Below, one piece after another: positions 8,790 through 18,058 of a DNA stretch of 64,000 bases (its first letter is position 1; each line of letters begins with the position of its first letter). The notes beneath the pieces are model-generated. The model did no database searches and was not told the DNA's origin. It was given only the letters and a program-made list of their open reading frames with translations. This DNA is from an uncultured Marinobacterium sp. (GTDB taxonomy: Bacteria; Pseudomonadota; Gammaproteobacteria; Pseudomonadales; Balneatricaceae). Both the position numbers and the translations under genes were made by a program. The DNA lies in NCBI GenBank assembly GCA_947501565.1, contig CANMWJ010000010.1, positions 62,001 through 126,000 of the forward strand. Direction: 5' to 3'.

Positions 8790-10460
8790 ATGAGCCAGAA
8801 CCTGTTTGAGAAACACCAGGACACCCTGAAGGGTGCGTTGAACGCCATTCACCAGCGTGACTACCACAGTCCGTACCCGGAGAATCCAAGCCCACGTAAA
8901 TACGGCGAAACCGCCAACAAAGACGGCGAGAACGCGTTCAAAGCGTATATCGGTACCTCTTTTGAGCTGGACATGCCGGGCATCACCGGCGAAGCGGGCA
9001 GCGAACAGTCCCCGTACGGCTTCGACCTGAACGTGAAATACCCGTTGGTTGATACCGATGTCCTGCTGCCAGCGATGAAAGAAGCGCAGAAAGCCTGGCG
9101 TGACGTAGGTGTCGATGCACGTGTTGGCATCTGCCTGGAGATCCTGGAACGCATCAACAAGCGCAGCTTCGAGATCGGTTACGCGGTGATGCACACCTCC
9201 GGCCAGGGTTTCATGATGGCATTTCAGGCGGGTGGTCCACATGCGCAGGACCGTGGTCTGGAAGCTGTAGCCTACGCATACGAAGCGATGACCTCCGCAC
9301 CGGCTGCTGCAACCTGGACCAAGCCGCAGGGTAAACACGACCCGCTGGTGATGGACAAGAAATTCACCGTCGTGGGCCGTGGTGTCGGTCTGGTGATCGG
9401 TTGCTCCACCTTCCCGACCTGGAACACCTACCCGGGCATGTTCGCGTCTCTGGTCACCGGTAACCCGGTTGTGGTGAAACCGCACCCAGCGGGTATCCTG
9501 CCAGCAGCGATCTCCATCAAGATTGCACAGGAAGTCCTGGTTGAAAACGGTCTGCCAGCACACCTGGTGTCTATGGTGATCGACGAAGATCCAGCTAAAC
9601 CATGCACCATGGAGCTGGCGCAGCGTGACGAAGTCCGCCTGATCGACTTTACCGGTAACACCTGGTTCGGCGACTGGCTGGAAAACAACTGCCCGCAGGC
9701 GCAGGTGTACACCGAGAAAGCCGGTGTAAACACCATCATCATCGACTCCACCGATGACTTCAAAGGCATGGTGCGCAACCTGTCCTTCACCCTGAGCCTG
9801 TACTCCGGTCAGATGTGTACCACCCCGCAGGACATCTTTGTGCCAGCGGGCGGTATCGACACCGACCTGGGCCACAAATCCTTCGACGAAGTAGCAGAAG
9901 CGATCGCCACTGGCGTAACCAAGTTCCTGTCTGATCCAGAGCGTGCAGCGATGGTACTGGGCGCCATCCAGGCGCCTGTAACTGCGCAGCGCATCGAAGA
10001 CAGCAAAGGTCTGGGTACCGTAGTACGCGACTCTGAGCCGATGGAAAACCCATGGTTCAAAGACGCACGCGTACACAGCCCGCTGATTATGACCATCGAC
10101 GCGGACAAAGAAGAGACCTACATGGAAGAGCTGTTCGGTCCGATCTCCTTCGTGATCAAAACCGACAGTACCGAGCACAGCATCGCGCTGGCGAACAAAG
10201 CGGTGAAAAATCACGGTGCGATCACCATGGGTTGCTACTCCTCCAACGACGACGTGCTGGATGCGATCGAAGAGACGTCCCTGGACGCGGGTGTAGCGCT
10301 GTCTTGCAACCTGACGGGCGGCGTATTCGTCAACCAGAGTGCAGCGTTCTCTGACTTCCACGCAACCGGCTGCAACCCAGCAGCGAATGCGTGTCTGTCT
10401 GACCTGGCATACGTTGCGAACCGTTTCCGCGTAGTACAGAGTCGTCGTCACCCGAAATAA
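8790..10460 (+). CDS. paaN: Phenylacetate degradation aldehyde dehydrogenase PaaN
   Basis: 556 aa, the length of stand-alone PaaN proteins (ALDH superfamily without the MaoC hydratase domain of E. coli PaaZ). VGLVIGCSTFPTWNTYPG and NPVVVKPHPAGI line the cofactor pocket. The catalytic Cys lies in SLYSGQMCTTPQDIF, and YTEKAGVNTI stands where the general-base Glu motif lies in ALDHs. In the paa pathway this family is thought to oxidise the ring-opened semialdehyde-CoA. It is followed by paaY and, further on, paaX, but paaABCDE and the beta-oxidation genes are not in the window. A 559-aa antisense open frame over it is a codon-bias shadow. Confidence 0.9.
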   Translation: MSQNLFEKHQDTLKGALNAIHQRDYHSPYPENPSPRKYGETANKDGENAFKAYIGTSFELDMPGITGEAGSEQSPYGFDLNVKYPLVDTDVLLPAMKEAQKAWRDVGVDARVGICLEILERINKRSFEIGYAVMHTSGQGFMMAFQAGGPHAQDRGLEAVAYAYEAMTSAPAAATWTKPQGKHDPLVMDKKFTVVGRGVGLVIGCSTFPTWNTYPGMFASLVTGNPVVVKPHPAGILPAAISIKIAQEVLVENGLPAHLVSMVIDEDPAKPCTMELAQRDEVRLIDFTGNTWFGDWLENNCPQAQVYTEKAGVNTIIIDSTDDFKGMVRNLSFTLSLYSGQMCTTPQDIFVPAGGIDTDLGHKSFDEVAEAIATGVTKFLSDPERAAMVLGAIQAPVTAQRIEDSKGLGTVVRDSEPMENPWFKDARVHSPLIMTIDADKEETYMEELFGPISFVIKTDSTEHSIALANKAVKNHGAITMGCYSSNDDVLDAIEETSLDAGVALSCNLTGGVFVNQSAAFSDFHATGCNPAANACLSDLAYVANRFRVVQSRRHPK

Positions 10461-10580
10461 GGGCGGCGGTTGGATAGGGAGAATCGGCGGTCATTCATGG
10501 TGGGGTAAGTATATTCCCCTATCTGGGTCGCCGTGTTATAAGAGGGCAATGCTCTCTTTGTGAGTCGGAGAAAAATAAAG

Positions 10581-11207
10581 ATGAAAGTGTATGCAATAGA
10601 TGGAGTCACTCCGGTTGTTCACCCAACCGCGTACGTGCATCCAACAGCGGTATTGATTGGTGATGTGATTGTTGGGCCGCGCTGCTACGTAGGGCCGTCG
10701 GCGTGCCTGCGTGGCGATTTCGGCCGTCTGGTATTGAAAGAGGGTGCAAACATTCAGGATACCTGCGTGATGCATGGTTTCCCGAACAGCGATACCGTGG
10801 TTGAAGAGGATGGTCATATCGGTCATGGCGCGGTGTTGCACGGCTGTACCATCAAGAAGAATGCGCTGGTGGGCATGAATGCGGTGATCATGGACGGTGC
10901 GGTAGTGGGTGAGTCCTCTATCGTCGCGGCGATGGGATTTGTTAAAGCGAAGTTTGAAGTGCCGGATCGTTCACTGGTTGCTGGTTCTCCGGCGAAGGTG
11001 ATTCGTGAGCTGTCCGAAGGAGAGATCTCCTGGAAAAGCGCGGGTACCCGACAGTATCAGGATCTCGCCGTGCGCAGCCTCAACACCATGGAGGAGGTTG
11101 AAGCGCTGACCGAGGTTGAGCCGGACCGTAAGCGTATCGAGATCGAGGTGGAAGAGGTGATTCCACTCTACAAACTGAAAGAGCAGGAAGCACAGAAAGG
11201 ATCCTGA
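10581..11207 (+). CDS. paaY: PaaY, hexapeptide-repeat protein of phenylacetate degradation
   Basis: The start is chosen at ATG 10581 ([21 protein letters not shown]), 10 nt after GGAG. A GTG 21 nt upstream would only add MSRRKIK. 208 aa of left-handed beta-helix hexapeptide repeats ([20 protein letters not shown]) with the gamma-carbonic-anhydrase-like histidines ([21 protein letters not shown]). PaaY is a thioesterase that removes dead-end CoA conjugates during phenylacetate catabolism. It lies 120 nt after paaN in the same direction. Confidence 0.92.
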   Translation: MKVYAIDGVTPVVHPTAYVHPTAVLIGDVIVGPRCYVGPSACLRGDFGRLVLKEGANIQDTCVMHGFPNSDTVVEEDGHIGHGAVLHGCTIKKNALVGMNAVIMDGAVVGESSIVAAMGFVKAKFEVPDRSLVAGSPAKVIRELSEGEISWKSAGTRQYQDLAVRSLNTMEEVEALTEVEPDRKRIEIEVEEVIPLYKLKEQEAQKGS

Positions 11208-11397
11208 TGCCTGCAATCTCATGACCGTCTGTCATGAAAAGTAGTGTAACAGCTGCTATACAGTTGAAGGGGAAGCTGCAAATTAGATGATTTGAGGCTT
11301 CCCCTTATTTTTTGCTCAGCTTTCTTTATAGCCTGCGAACACGCCGGGCTTTCTGGCTTATTCGAAGGTTCCGAAAACGAAACATAAGGATATTGTG

Positions 11398-12306
11398 ATG
11401 TTTAGCTTCGAAATTGCTGTAGGGGTGATACTACTTCTCGCACTGGCGATGATCTTTGCCGGCGTAAAAATGGTACCGCAAGGCTATAACTGGACGGTGG
11501 AGCGTTTCGGACGCTACACCCGCACGATTTCGCCAGGTCTGCACCTGATCATTCCAATCATCGACCGTATCGGTAGCAAAGAGAATATGATGGAGCAGGT
11601 ACTGGATGTACCGCCGCAGGAGGTGATCAGTTCCGATAACGCTCAGGTGACCACCGATGCGGTGTGTTTCTTTCAGATCCTCGATGCAGCCAAGGCGAGT
11701 TATGAGGTAAACGACCTCTACCGTGCGATGCAAAATCTGGTGATGACCAATATTCGTGCGGTGCTGGGTTCGATGGAATTGGATGCCATGCTTTCCAACC
11801 GCGATATGATTAATAGCCAGCTGTTGACCAAGGTGGACGAGGCCACCGATCCTTGGGGTGTTAAAGTGACCCGCGTTGAGATCCGTGATATCTCGCCACC
11901 GCAGGACCTGGTGGAAGCGATGGCGAACCAGATGAAAGCGGAGCGTGAAAAACGTGCGGCGATCCTGCAGGCGGAAGGTGAGCGTGAAGCCGCAATCAAA
12001 GTGGCTGAAGGTCAGCGTCAGGCACAGATCCTGATCGCGGAGGGTGAGAAAGAAGCCGCGTTCCGCGAAGCAGAAGCACGTGAGCGTGCGGCAGAAGCGG
12101 AGGCGAAGGCGACGCAGGTTGTATCTGATGCGATCTCCCACGGTAATCCGCAGGCGCTGAATTACTTTGTTGCGCAGAGATATGTGGATGCGCTGGGGCA
12201 GATTGCTTCTGCGGATAATGAGAAAGTTGTGCTGATGCCGCTTGAAGCGGGCAATGTGATCGGCTCTGTTGCCGGGATCAGTGAGCTATTGAAGTCGACT
12301 AAATAA
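11398..12306 (+). CDS. qmcA: SPFH/band-7 membrane protein QmcA
   Basis: 302 aa. One N-terminal TM (residues about 4-24) is followed by the SPFH domain, with strong likeness to E. coli QmcA ([48 protein letters not shown]). Then comes a long Ala/Glu/Arg coiled coil (about 180-250) and [20 protein letters not shown] lies 7 nt before ATG 11398; GTG 11395 is an alternative. These proteins form oligomeric scaffolds that modulate membrane proteases such as FtsH. It sits next to its usual partner nfeD, with a 13-nt gap. Confidence 0.95.
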   Translation: MFSFEIAVGVILLLALAMIFAGVKMVPQGYNWTVERFGRYTRTISPGLHLIIPIIDRIGSKENMMEQVLDVPPQEVISSDNAQVTTDAVCFFQILDAAKASYEVNDLYRAMQNLVMTNIRAVLGSMELDAMLSNRDMINSQLLTKVDEATDPWGVKVTRVEIRDISPPQDLVEAMANQMKAEREKRAAILQAEGEREAAIKVAEGQRQAQILIAEGEKEAAFREAEARERAAEAEAKATQVVSDAISHGNPQALNYFVAQRYVDALGQIASADNEKVVLMPLEAGNVIGSVAGISELLKSTK

Positions 12307-12319
12307 CGGAGACTTACAG

Positions 12320-12766
12320 TTGTTAGATGCAATTACCACATGGCACTGGCTGACATTGGCCGTTGTCCTGTTGATTCTGGAAGTTCTGGGTACCAGCGGT
12401 TTTTTGCTGGGAATCGCGTTTGCGGCGTTGGTCATGTCGGGGGTAACAGCGTTAGACATGCTTCCTGCCTGGCAGCATCAGCTGTTGCTGTTCTCCCTGC
12501 TGACCGTGGTGTTTACCTTGCTCTACTGGAAAGTGTTTCGTCGTTTCAACGACCGTTCCGCTGAACCCTTACTCAATGACCGCGCTGCGCAGCTGATCGG
12601 CCGTCGCCTGGTGCTGGAGGAGCGTCTGGTTGGAGGGCAGGGCCGGATTAAAGTGGGTGATACGCTTTGGAAAGCGGTTGCAGATGAGGAACTGGAGGCG
12701 GGTACTACGGTAGAGGTCTGCGGTAGTGAAGGTATGACGCTGAAGCTTTGTGTTTTAAATCAGTAG
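12320..12766 (+). CDS. NfeD-family membrane protein
   Basis: 148 aa with a TTG start 8 nt after GGAG; no ATG is available at the proper position. Two to three TM segments fill residues about 10-75, then a soluble OB-fold C-domain (GGQGRIKVGDTLWKAVAD) typical of short NfeD proteins. The family partners SPFH proteins, matching the adjacent qmcA. A bidirectional terminator follows. Confidence 0.93.
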   Translation: MLDAITTWHWLTLAVVLLILEVLGTSGFLLGIAFAALVMSGVTALDMLPAWQHQLLLFSLLTVVFTLLYWKVFRRFNDRSAEPLLNDRAAQLIGRRLVLEERLVGGQGRIKVGDTLWKAVADEELEAGTTVEVCGSEGMTLKLCVLNQ

Positions 12767-12791
12767 GTTACATAAAGCTCTTCAAGCAAAA

Positions 12792-12827
12792 AAAACGGCC
12801 GCGTCTGATTCAGATGCGGCCGTTTTT
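12792..12827. terminator. Bidirectional terminator
   Basis: AAAACGGCCGC and GCGGCCGTTTTT arms flank a 12-nt loop, with A and T runs on either side. It lies between convergent nfeD and the DUF2889 gene. Confidence 0.9.
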
Positions 12828-12865
12828 GTATCTGCGTTAGTGTGCGAGTGATTACAGGCTGATGT

Positions 12866-13495
12866 TTACTCGCAGTGTTTGTCGTTGCATTCAGTGGCTA
12901 CGACATTGGTCACCGGAATCATATCCGCCTCGGTCTCCTGGGACTCGCCCTGATAGAAGTGAGGCCAGTAGTCGCGTACGACCGCACCGTCCGCCGCCAT
13001 GGTGTGACACATATCCAGCATCGGTGGTTTCTGATCACCCTGAGTCCAGCCTTCCCGTGCTTCGCGCTCGTAGTGCGTCGCCTGGAATGCCGTGGTTGCA
13101 ACTGGGCCGAGTAGCTCTAGCAGGTGAGTACAGCCGCTGACACCGCTAAACAGATCTTTGGTGAGTTTGGTAAAGCCTGGGGCGATGCGCGTACCGATCA
13201 ATAGCTTGTAGCGGTCTGCGATGCTTGGGCAACCGCTGAACGGCGTGTGATCCATGCTGGCGGCGACGTCGCGAATATTCATGTCCAGGTCGATGGTCAG
13301 TCGGATCGACATGCTGTGAACCGGCTCACCCGCAGGCAGAATGCCGTTCTCCCGTTCCTTAAGCTCGATCGGGATGTTTTTGGTATCCAGCAGGTGCCCC
13401 TCGATATCCCACAAGCCGTCTTCGCGTTTGTAGCCCTCGCAGGTCACGCGGCGGGTATGTTGTTGGGCACGGTTGGTGGGTGTTGGTAATGGCAT
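12866..13495 (-). CDS. DUF2889 family protein
   Basis: 209 aa soluble protein. RRVTCEGYKREDGLWDIEGH near the N-terminus and a Cys-containing C-terminal half (FSGVSGCTHLLELLGP, MLDMCHTMAADGAV) match the DUF2889 family, whose function is not established. Homologues often lie near aromatic-degradation genes; here it sits between paaNY and the flavoprotein/paaX pair. Confidence 0.85.
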   Translation of the reverse strand: MPLPTPTNRAQQHTRRVTCEGYKREDGLWDIEGHLLDTKNIPIELKERENGILPAGEPVHSMSIRLTIDLDMNIRDVAASMDHTPFSGCPSIADRYKLLIGTRIAPGFTKLTKDLFSGVSGCTHLLELLGPVATTAFQATHYEREAREGWTQGDQKPPMLDMCHTMAADGAVVRDYWPHFYQGESQETEADMIPVTNVVATECNDKHCE

Positions 13496-13595
13496 GGTGT
13501 CTGGATCTCGGGTTTTGCGGTTGATCGATGGCTACATGATACAGAAAAGCCGTACCTATTAGGGTACGGCTTGTCATTAACCGGGGATTGTACCC

Positions 13596-14981
13596 TTAGT
13601 CGAGCAGTGCGAGCATCTCTTCAACGCGATTAAATTTCTCACGTGGCTTATCGCCTTCGGTGCGATCAATCTCTGCCTGATTGATCTTCTGCCAATCCTC
13701 GTAGGAGACCGTACGTACGTTGCGGGTATCCAGAAGAGCAGAGGTCGCAGCAAAGCCGGTTTTTTCGCCGGTGGCTGGATTTGCGTCCAGATCCGCAATA
13801 ATGCGCTTACCTACAGCCATAGCGTCGGCGCGGTTTGCCGGAATAACACCCTGCGGGCCGCGTTTGCACCAGCCGGCGGTGTATACGCCGGTTTCGATCA
13901 TGCCATCTTCGTTGCGCAGGATGCCGCGTTCTTCATCGAAAGGTACGCCTTCAATCGGCGTGCTGTGGTAGCCGATGGCGGAGATCACCGTTTGTACGTC
14001 CAGATCAACGGTTTCGCCGCTGCTTACCGCGCGGCCATCGACCAGCGTGTTTTTCTCCAGGCGCAAGCCACTTACGCTGCCGTCAGTCGCCAGAATCTCG
14101 GTCGGTGAAGCGCAAAACAGGATATGCAGGCGAACGGGTTTGTCTTGTTGATCGTTGCCAGCGTAACCGCGCAGGGTTTCGAGATTAGCTTCTGCGGTGC
14201 GTGCAGCCATCGGATCGAAACCTTCTGGTATTTCGGTTGGGATCTGATCTGCGTTTGCCAGTGTGACACAGCGTTTGAGGCCGGCCAGTTCACTCAGCTC
14301 CATATTGGTAAAGCTGGCTTCCAGCGGACCGCGGCGGCCGATCAGGTAGATATCTTCAACCGGGGAAGAAGCGATGGTATTGAGTGCTTCTGCGGTGATA
14401 TCGGCGGTATCCATCTCTTCAGTCGTTTTCGCCAGGATACGGGCGATATCGAGGGCTACGTTACCGTTGCCGATAATGGCGATCCCTTTGCCGTTCAGTT
14501 GAGGATTCAGATCTACCTGATCCGGGTGGCCGTTGTACCATGCGGCAAATGCACCAGAGCCATATACGCCGGTCAGCTCCTGGCCAGGGATGCCGAGGTT
14601 TCGATCTTGTGAGGCACCAGTGGTGATTGCGACAATATCGTAATTGTCTTTCAGCTCCTGGTAGCTGATGTCGGTGCCGATCTGGACATTGCCGACGAAA
14701 CGCACGTTATCGCGCTGGAACGCGCGTTCAAACTGGCGGACGATATTTTTCGTACCCTGATGGTCAGGCGCTACGCCGGCGCGAACCAGTCCGAACGGGG
14801 TCGGCAGTCTGTCGTAGATATCTACCTGTGCGCCCGGTACTTTTTTTGCCAGCATGTCGGCGATGTAGCAGCCAGAGGGGCCGCTTCCGATGATAGCGAT
14901 GTTTGCCACGTCGTTGTCTCCGAAAGGGTCGGTGCCGGATCCTGTGATCCGGTCAGTCATATTCGTAATTAATGACGACAC
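13596..14981 (-). CDS. Adrenodoxin-reductase-like ferredoxin-NADP reductase
   Basis: 461 aa. FAD motif IAIIGSGPSGCYIADML (about 28-44), LPTPFGLVRAGVAPDHQ, the NADP motif IAIIGNGNVALDIARIL, and GWCKRGPQGVIPANRADA near the C-terminus place it with mitochondrial-type/FprA ferredoxin reductases. It should transfer electrons between NADPH and a ferredoxin in the cytoplasm. The start is uncertain: GTG at 14981 or ATG at 14960 (MTDRITGSG), neither with a strong ribosome site. It is 82 nt downstream of paaX; a link to the PaaABCDE oxygenase is only suggested by position. Confidence 0.9.
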   Translation of the reverse strand: MSSLITNMTDRITGSGTDPFGDNDVANIAIIGSGPSGCYIADMLAKKVPGAQVDIYDRLPTPFGLVRAGVAPDHQGTKNIVRQFERAFQRDNVRFVGNVQIGTDISYQELKDNYDIVAITTGASQDRNLGIPGQELTGVYGSGAFAAWYNGHPDQVDLNPQLNGKGIAIIGNGNVALDIARILAKTTEEMDTADITAEALNTIASSPVEDIYLIGRRGPLEASFTNMELSELAGLKRCVTLANADQIPTEIPEGFDPMAARTAEANLETLRGYAGNDQQDKPVRLHILFCASPTEILATDGSVSGLRLEKNTLVDGRAVSSGETVDLDVQTVISAIGYHSTPIEGVPFDEERGILRNEDGMIETGVYTAGWCKRGPQGVIPANRADAMAVGKRIIADLDANPATGEKTGFAATSALLDTRNVRTVSYEDWQKINQAEIDRTEGDKPREKFNRVEEMLALLD

Positions 14982-15063
14982 CCGTTAAGCCGTTCTGCTT
15001 GTGTCCAGCATGGCTGAGTGTCGGTGTCTGCAGTGTGCAGGAGTTCGGCGGTGGAGGCGTGTA

Positions 15064-15984
15064 TTACAGGCCGCCGAACCGTTTATAGAACCGTGGTGCT
15101 GCTTCTGGTAGCGGGCCGTCTGCGGTTTCCTGTGTCGCGGAGAGGTATTCCTCTGCCTGCGCCTGTACCAGACGATAGATGTTGCGTGCCAGAATGCGGG
15201 CAGAGGTGCCAGCCCACTCTGCAGGCAACAGTTTCTCAGGCAGCTGTGGGTCGCGCAGCAAAACACGACGGTAGTGGTGGATCAGCAGTGTACGCAGTTG
15301 GAAGCACTGTTCCGGGTCCAGATCGCTGGTGCCTTCAAGGGCACGCAGAATAGGGCGGAAGCGCTCAAGAAACATCTGATAGTCTTCTGCCAGTTTGTGC
15401 AGGTTCCAGCACTCGTGCACCAGCTCCTTAAGTGGCGCGGAAGTTTGTGTACCTAACAGCTGGGATTCCATATGAATCACCTCATTGGTGACACATAGAT
15501 CCTGCAGTGTGCTGTTCACCTCGATCATGTCGGACATTGGGTGGGCCATCACGCCTGGCGCAATGTTACCGAAACCAAGCCATTCCAGTTCCTTTTTGAC
15601 AACCTTTCTCAATTCCGGATCAAGCTGGGTCGTTATGATCAGATCCCATTTGCCATCCCACTCTGGATAAAGCTGCGCGTAGATACGGCGGAATGCGCTT
15701 TCGAAGCGACGACGACCGGTGTCCGTGAGGCTGTAGTAGCTGCGGCGTCCCACCTGGGTGGAGGTAAGCCAGCCCTCTTTGGTGAGTCGGAAGATCGAGG
15801 TGCGGACCAGACGCTGATTAAGACCCAGCGGCTCCAGCAGTTTGATCAGGCTGCCCAGCCAGACCGTACCGCCGCGCGGAGAGATCGCATCACCGTAAAT
15901 GGTAATGATCAGTGAGCCGCCACGTATCGGGCGCTGGTTTTTGAACTCTTCAACGAGTTCGTCGATACAGCGAAGTTTGGTCAT
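15064..15984 (-). CDS. paaX: Phenylacetyl-CoA-responsive repressor PaaX
   Basis: 306 aa, normal length. The N-terminal winged helix (SLIITIYGDAISPRGGTVWL, RTSIFRLTKEGWL, GRRSYYSLTDTGRRRFE) and the PaaX C-terminal domain (YPEWDGKWDLIITT, HHYRRVLLRDPQLPEKLL, WAGTSARILARNIYRLV) are clear. The family represses paa promoters and is released by phenylacetyl-CoA. Upstream lies a 1-kb gene-free stretch. Confidence 0.95.
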   Translation of the reverse strand: MTKLRCIDELVEEFKNQRPIRGGSLIITIYGDAISPRGGTVWLGSLIKLLEPLGLNQRLVRTSIFRLTKEGWLTSTQVGRRSYYSLTDTGRRRFESAFRRIYAQLYPEWDGKWDLIITTQLDPELRKVVKKELEWLGFGNIAPGVMAHPMSDMIEVNSTLQDLCVTNEVIHMESQLLGTQTSAPLKELVHECWNLHKLAEDYQMFLERFRPILRALEGTSDLDPEQCFQLRTLLIHHYRRVLLRDPQLPEKLLPAEWAGTSARILARNIYRLVQAQAEEYLSATQETADGPLPEAAPRFYKRFGGL

Positions 15985-16660
15985 CTAAGAGAATCTGCAC
16001 AGCACTTGGAGTCTGGTAACAGGTGGGTGGCCTGCAACCCTTTAATTTACTGGGAATTCTACGGATTACCGGGTGTTCATTCAACCGACAGAGCGTGTGG
16101 GCATGGGGTCTGAATCGCCCGGGAAATGGTTGACATCAACGTGGTGATACACTAATTTTGTCAAACAGCAGTAATTGTGTGTCACGTTTACTGGCCTTGT
16201 TTAGACTAAGGTCGTATGAGTGAGTTTGACTGCGAGGATGCGGTGCCGCTCAGAGACCACAAGAGTCATTGTGAGGTCATGAGTGTGTTGCGAGAGACGT
16301 GTACGTTATGACCCTGCCAGGCAGGGCAGCGTGATGCGGTCTCATTATTAAGACTAACCTGTGTAACGCCGGTTAAGTTGCTGAAGTGAATGATATAGGT
16401 ATGGTCTTATATCAGAAGCGGGTTAGTCATCCTGTTTCATTGCTGGGCAGCGTTCAGCGGATTTCATTAAAGGTATGTACTGTTATGCGAATCGGTTTCT
16501 TTGCAGGAATGAATAGCAAACCAGTTATAGCCTCTGAGCAGGTTGAGCTTATTGGTGAGCAGTGCTTGGCGTATACAGTAGCAGCACAGATGTCGGGCGT
16601 TGCAACAGTGCTTGCTAAATGGACGCGCGCTGCACGGTGAGAGATTGGCAGTCTGGGCTT

Positions 16661-16688
16661 GATAATAATTAACATGTTAATTATTATC
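16661..16688. promoter_or_regulatory. Perfect 28-bp AT-rich palindrome
   Basis: GATAATAATTAACA is followed directly by its exact reverse complement. It has no T-run and lies 334 nt before the TRAP operon. A regulator-binding site or a cruciform-forming element fits better than a terminator. Confidence 0.55.
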
Positions 16689-16773
16689 AGATGTCAGAAG
16701 CTGATAATTTCCTCATCGGAAACAGTTTTATGATCCTTTATTGGGTTATCTCAATTTGGGTTCTGGAGTATCT

Positions 16774-16787
16774 TTGATGTCGATCAA
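16774..16787. promoter_or_regulatory. FNR/Anr-type box upstream of the TRAP operon
   Basis: TTGATGTCGATCAA is an exact match to the FNR/Anr consensus TTGAT-N4-ATCAA. With the promoter proposed at 16811-16838 it would centre near -64, a class I activation position. Confidence 0.6.
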
Positions 16788-16810
16788 GTTTTGTATTTTT
16801 ATTGCACAGG

Positions 16811-16838
16811 TTGACTTGCAACTTGCAATTGATACAAA
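16811..16838 (+). promoter_or_regulatory. Candidate sigma70 promoter of the TRAP operon
   Basis: TTGACT (16811-16816), 16-nt spacer, TACAAA (16833-16838). The -10 match is moderate, consistent with an activator-dependent promoter. Confidence 0.4.
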
Positions 16839-16865
16839 TTTAGACGAATAGGGTGCTTCGTTTGT

Positions 16866-16885
16866 AGCATAACCTAGGTTATGCT
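16866..16885. promoter_or_regulatory. Perfect 20-bp palindrome, candidate operator
   Basis: AGCATAACCTAGGTTATGCT is its own reverse complement. It lies just downstream of the proposed start site of the TRAP operon, where a bound repressor would block transcription. No cognate regulator gene is adjacent. Confidence 0.6.
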
Positions 16886-17021
16886 CCATGTTGTTCAGGA
16901 TGTAGTAAGCCTCAGGCTGCTACAGATACCCTATAGCAGGTATCACCTGTTTCTACGTCTACATAACAATAAGCAAAAAACACACGTTCTCGCGTGTATT
17001 TAATGCCAGGAGAGAAAACCA

Positions 17022-18047
17022 ATGATAAGAAGAAATTTCCTGAAAACAGCTGCAGCTGTAGGTTTGGGTCTGACACTGTCCACTTCTGCTATGGCAGAAA
17101 CAGTAATGCGTGTAGCCAGCTGGCTGCCGCCGACTCACCCTCAGAACGCCGTTGTTTGGCCTACTTGGGGCAAGTGGGTTGAGGAAGCAACCGAAGGTCG
17201 AGTAAAGATCAAGGTTGAATATGGTATGGGTCACCCTAAAACCATGTTCGAACTGGTAGAAGACGGTGTGGTTGACGCCTCCTTCTCTTATCACGGCTAC
17301 GTACCGGGTCGCTTCAAGCTGACTCAGGTTGTAGAACAGCCAGGTCTGGGCGTAAGTGCAGAAGCTGCATCTGTTGCTCACTGGCGTGTAAACGAAAAGT
17401 ACTTCCAGAAGGCTAACGAGCACGACGGTCTGGTACTGGCTGCACTGTTCACCCACGGCCCTGGCCAGATCCACATGGCTAAGCCAATCAGCTCTCTGTC
17501 TGACCTGAGCGGTAAGAAGATCCGTATCGGTGGTGGTGTTCAGGGTGAAATCGGTAAGCGTCTGGGTGTAACTGCTGTGGGTGCTCCGGCTCCTAAAGTA
17601 TACGAAATGATGCAGCAGGGCGTTATCGACGGTGTATTCATCCCAATGGGTGAGCAGAAAACACTGCGTCTGAAAGAAGTTGCTAAGAACGTTGTAGCAC
17701 TGCCAGGTGGTATGTACCTGGGTTCTTTCTCCATGTTCCTGAGCCCAGACTTCATGGACAGCATCAGCGACAAAGATCGTAAGGCGATCATGAGCGTTTC
17801 CGGCGAGAAACTGTCTGCACTGGCAGGTCGCGCATGGGATGCGGGTGATGCTGCAGGCTATGAAGCTGCTAAAGAAGCGGGTGTTAACCTGAACGAAGTT
17901 GGTCAGAACGACCCAATGGCTAAAGAGTTCCGCAATGTCGCTAAAGGCATGGACGAAGCTTGGATCGGCCACGTTACTGACCGCGGTGTTGATGCGAAAG
18001 GCGCTCTGAATGAGCTGCGTTCCATCGCTCGCTCTTACGGTAAATAA
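17022..18047 (+). CDS. TRAP transporter substrate-binding protein, DctP family
   Basis: 341 aa. The signal peptide MIRRNFLKTAAAVGLG carries a twin-arginine-like RRxFLK motif and is cut near SAMA-ET. The mature protein is a DctP-type binder (MRVASWLPPTHPQNAVVWPT, GKKIRIGGGVQGEIGKRLG, with the R-I-G region that usually holds the carboxylate-binding Arg). It binds its ligand in the periplasm and hands it to DctQM. Substrate unknown; a carboxylate is the general expectation. First gene of a three-gene operon. Confidence 0.93.
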   Translation: MIRRNFLKTAAAVGLGLTLSTSAMAETVMRVASWLPPTHPQNAVVWPTWGKWVEEATEGRVKIKVEYGMGHPKTMFELVEDGVVDASFSYHGYVPGRFKLTQVVEQPGLGVSAEAASVAHWRVNEKYFQKANEHDGLVLAALFTHGPGQIHMAKPISSLSDLSGKKIRIGGGVQGEIGKRLGVTAVGAPAPKVYEMMQQGVIDGVFIPMGEQKTLRLKEVAKNVVALPGGMYLGSFSMFLSPDFMDSISDKDRKAIMSVSGEKLSALAGRAWDAGDAAGYEAAKEAGVNLNEVGQNDPMAKEFRNVAKGMDEAWIGHVTDRGVDAKGALNELRSIARSYGK

Positions 18048-18058
18048 GGAGTCACCGT

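Larger units (their letters stand above)
15985..17021. other. 1-kb gene-free regulatory stretch
   Basis: No supported gene. The open frame at 16386-16640 has no ribosome site and no recognisable family. The right half carries, in order, a perfect 28-bp palindrome, an FNR/Anr box, a promoter-like pair and a perfect 20-bp palindrome, listed separately. The left half should hold the paaX promoter. Confidence 0.6.

Noticed and set aside
8772-10451. 559-codon antisense open frame over paaN
   Set aside because: It is a codon-bias shadow: paaN has clear ALDH motifs, and the antisense product resembles nothing and lacks a ribosome site.
16386-16640. Possible 84-aa gene upstream of the TRAP operon
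   Set aside because: No ribosome site, no recognisable family, and it lies in a region dominated by regulatory sequences.
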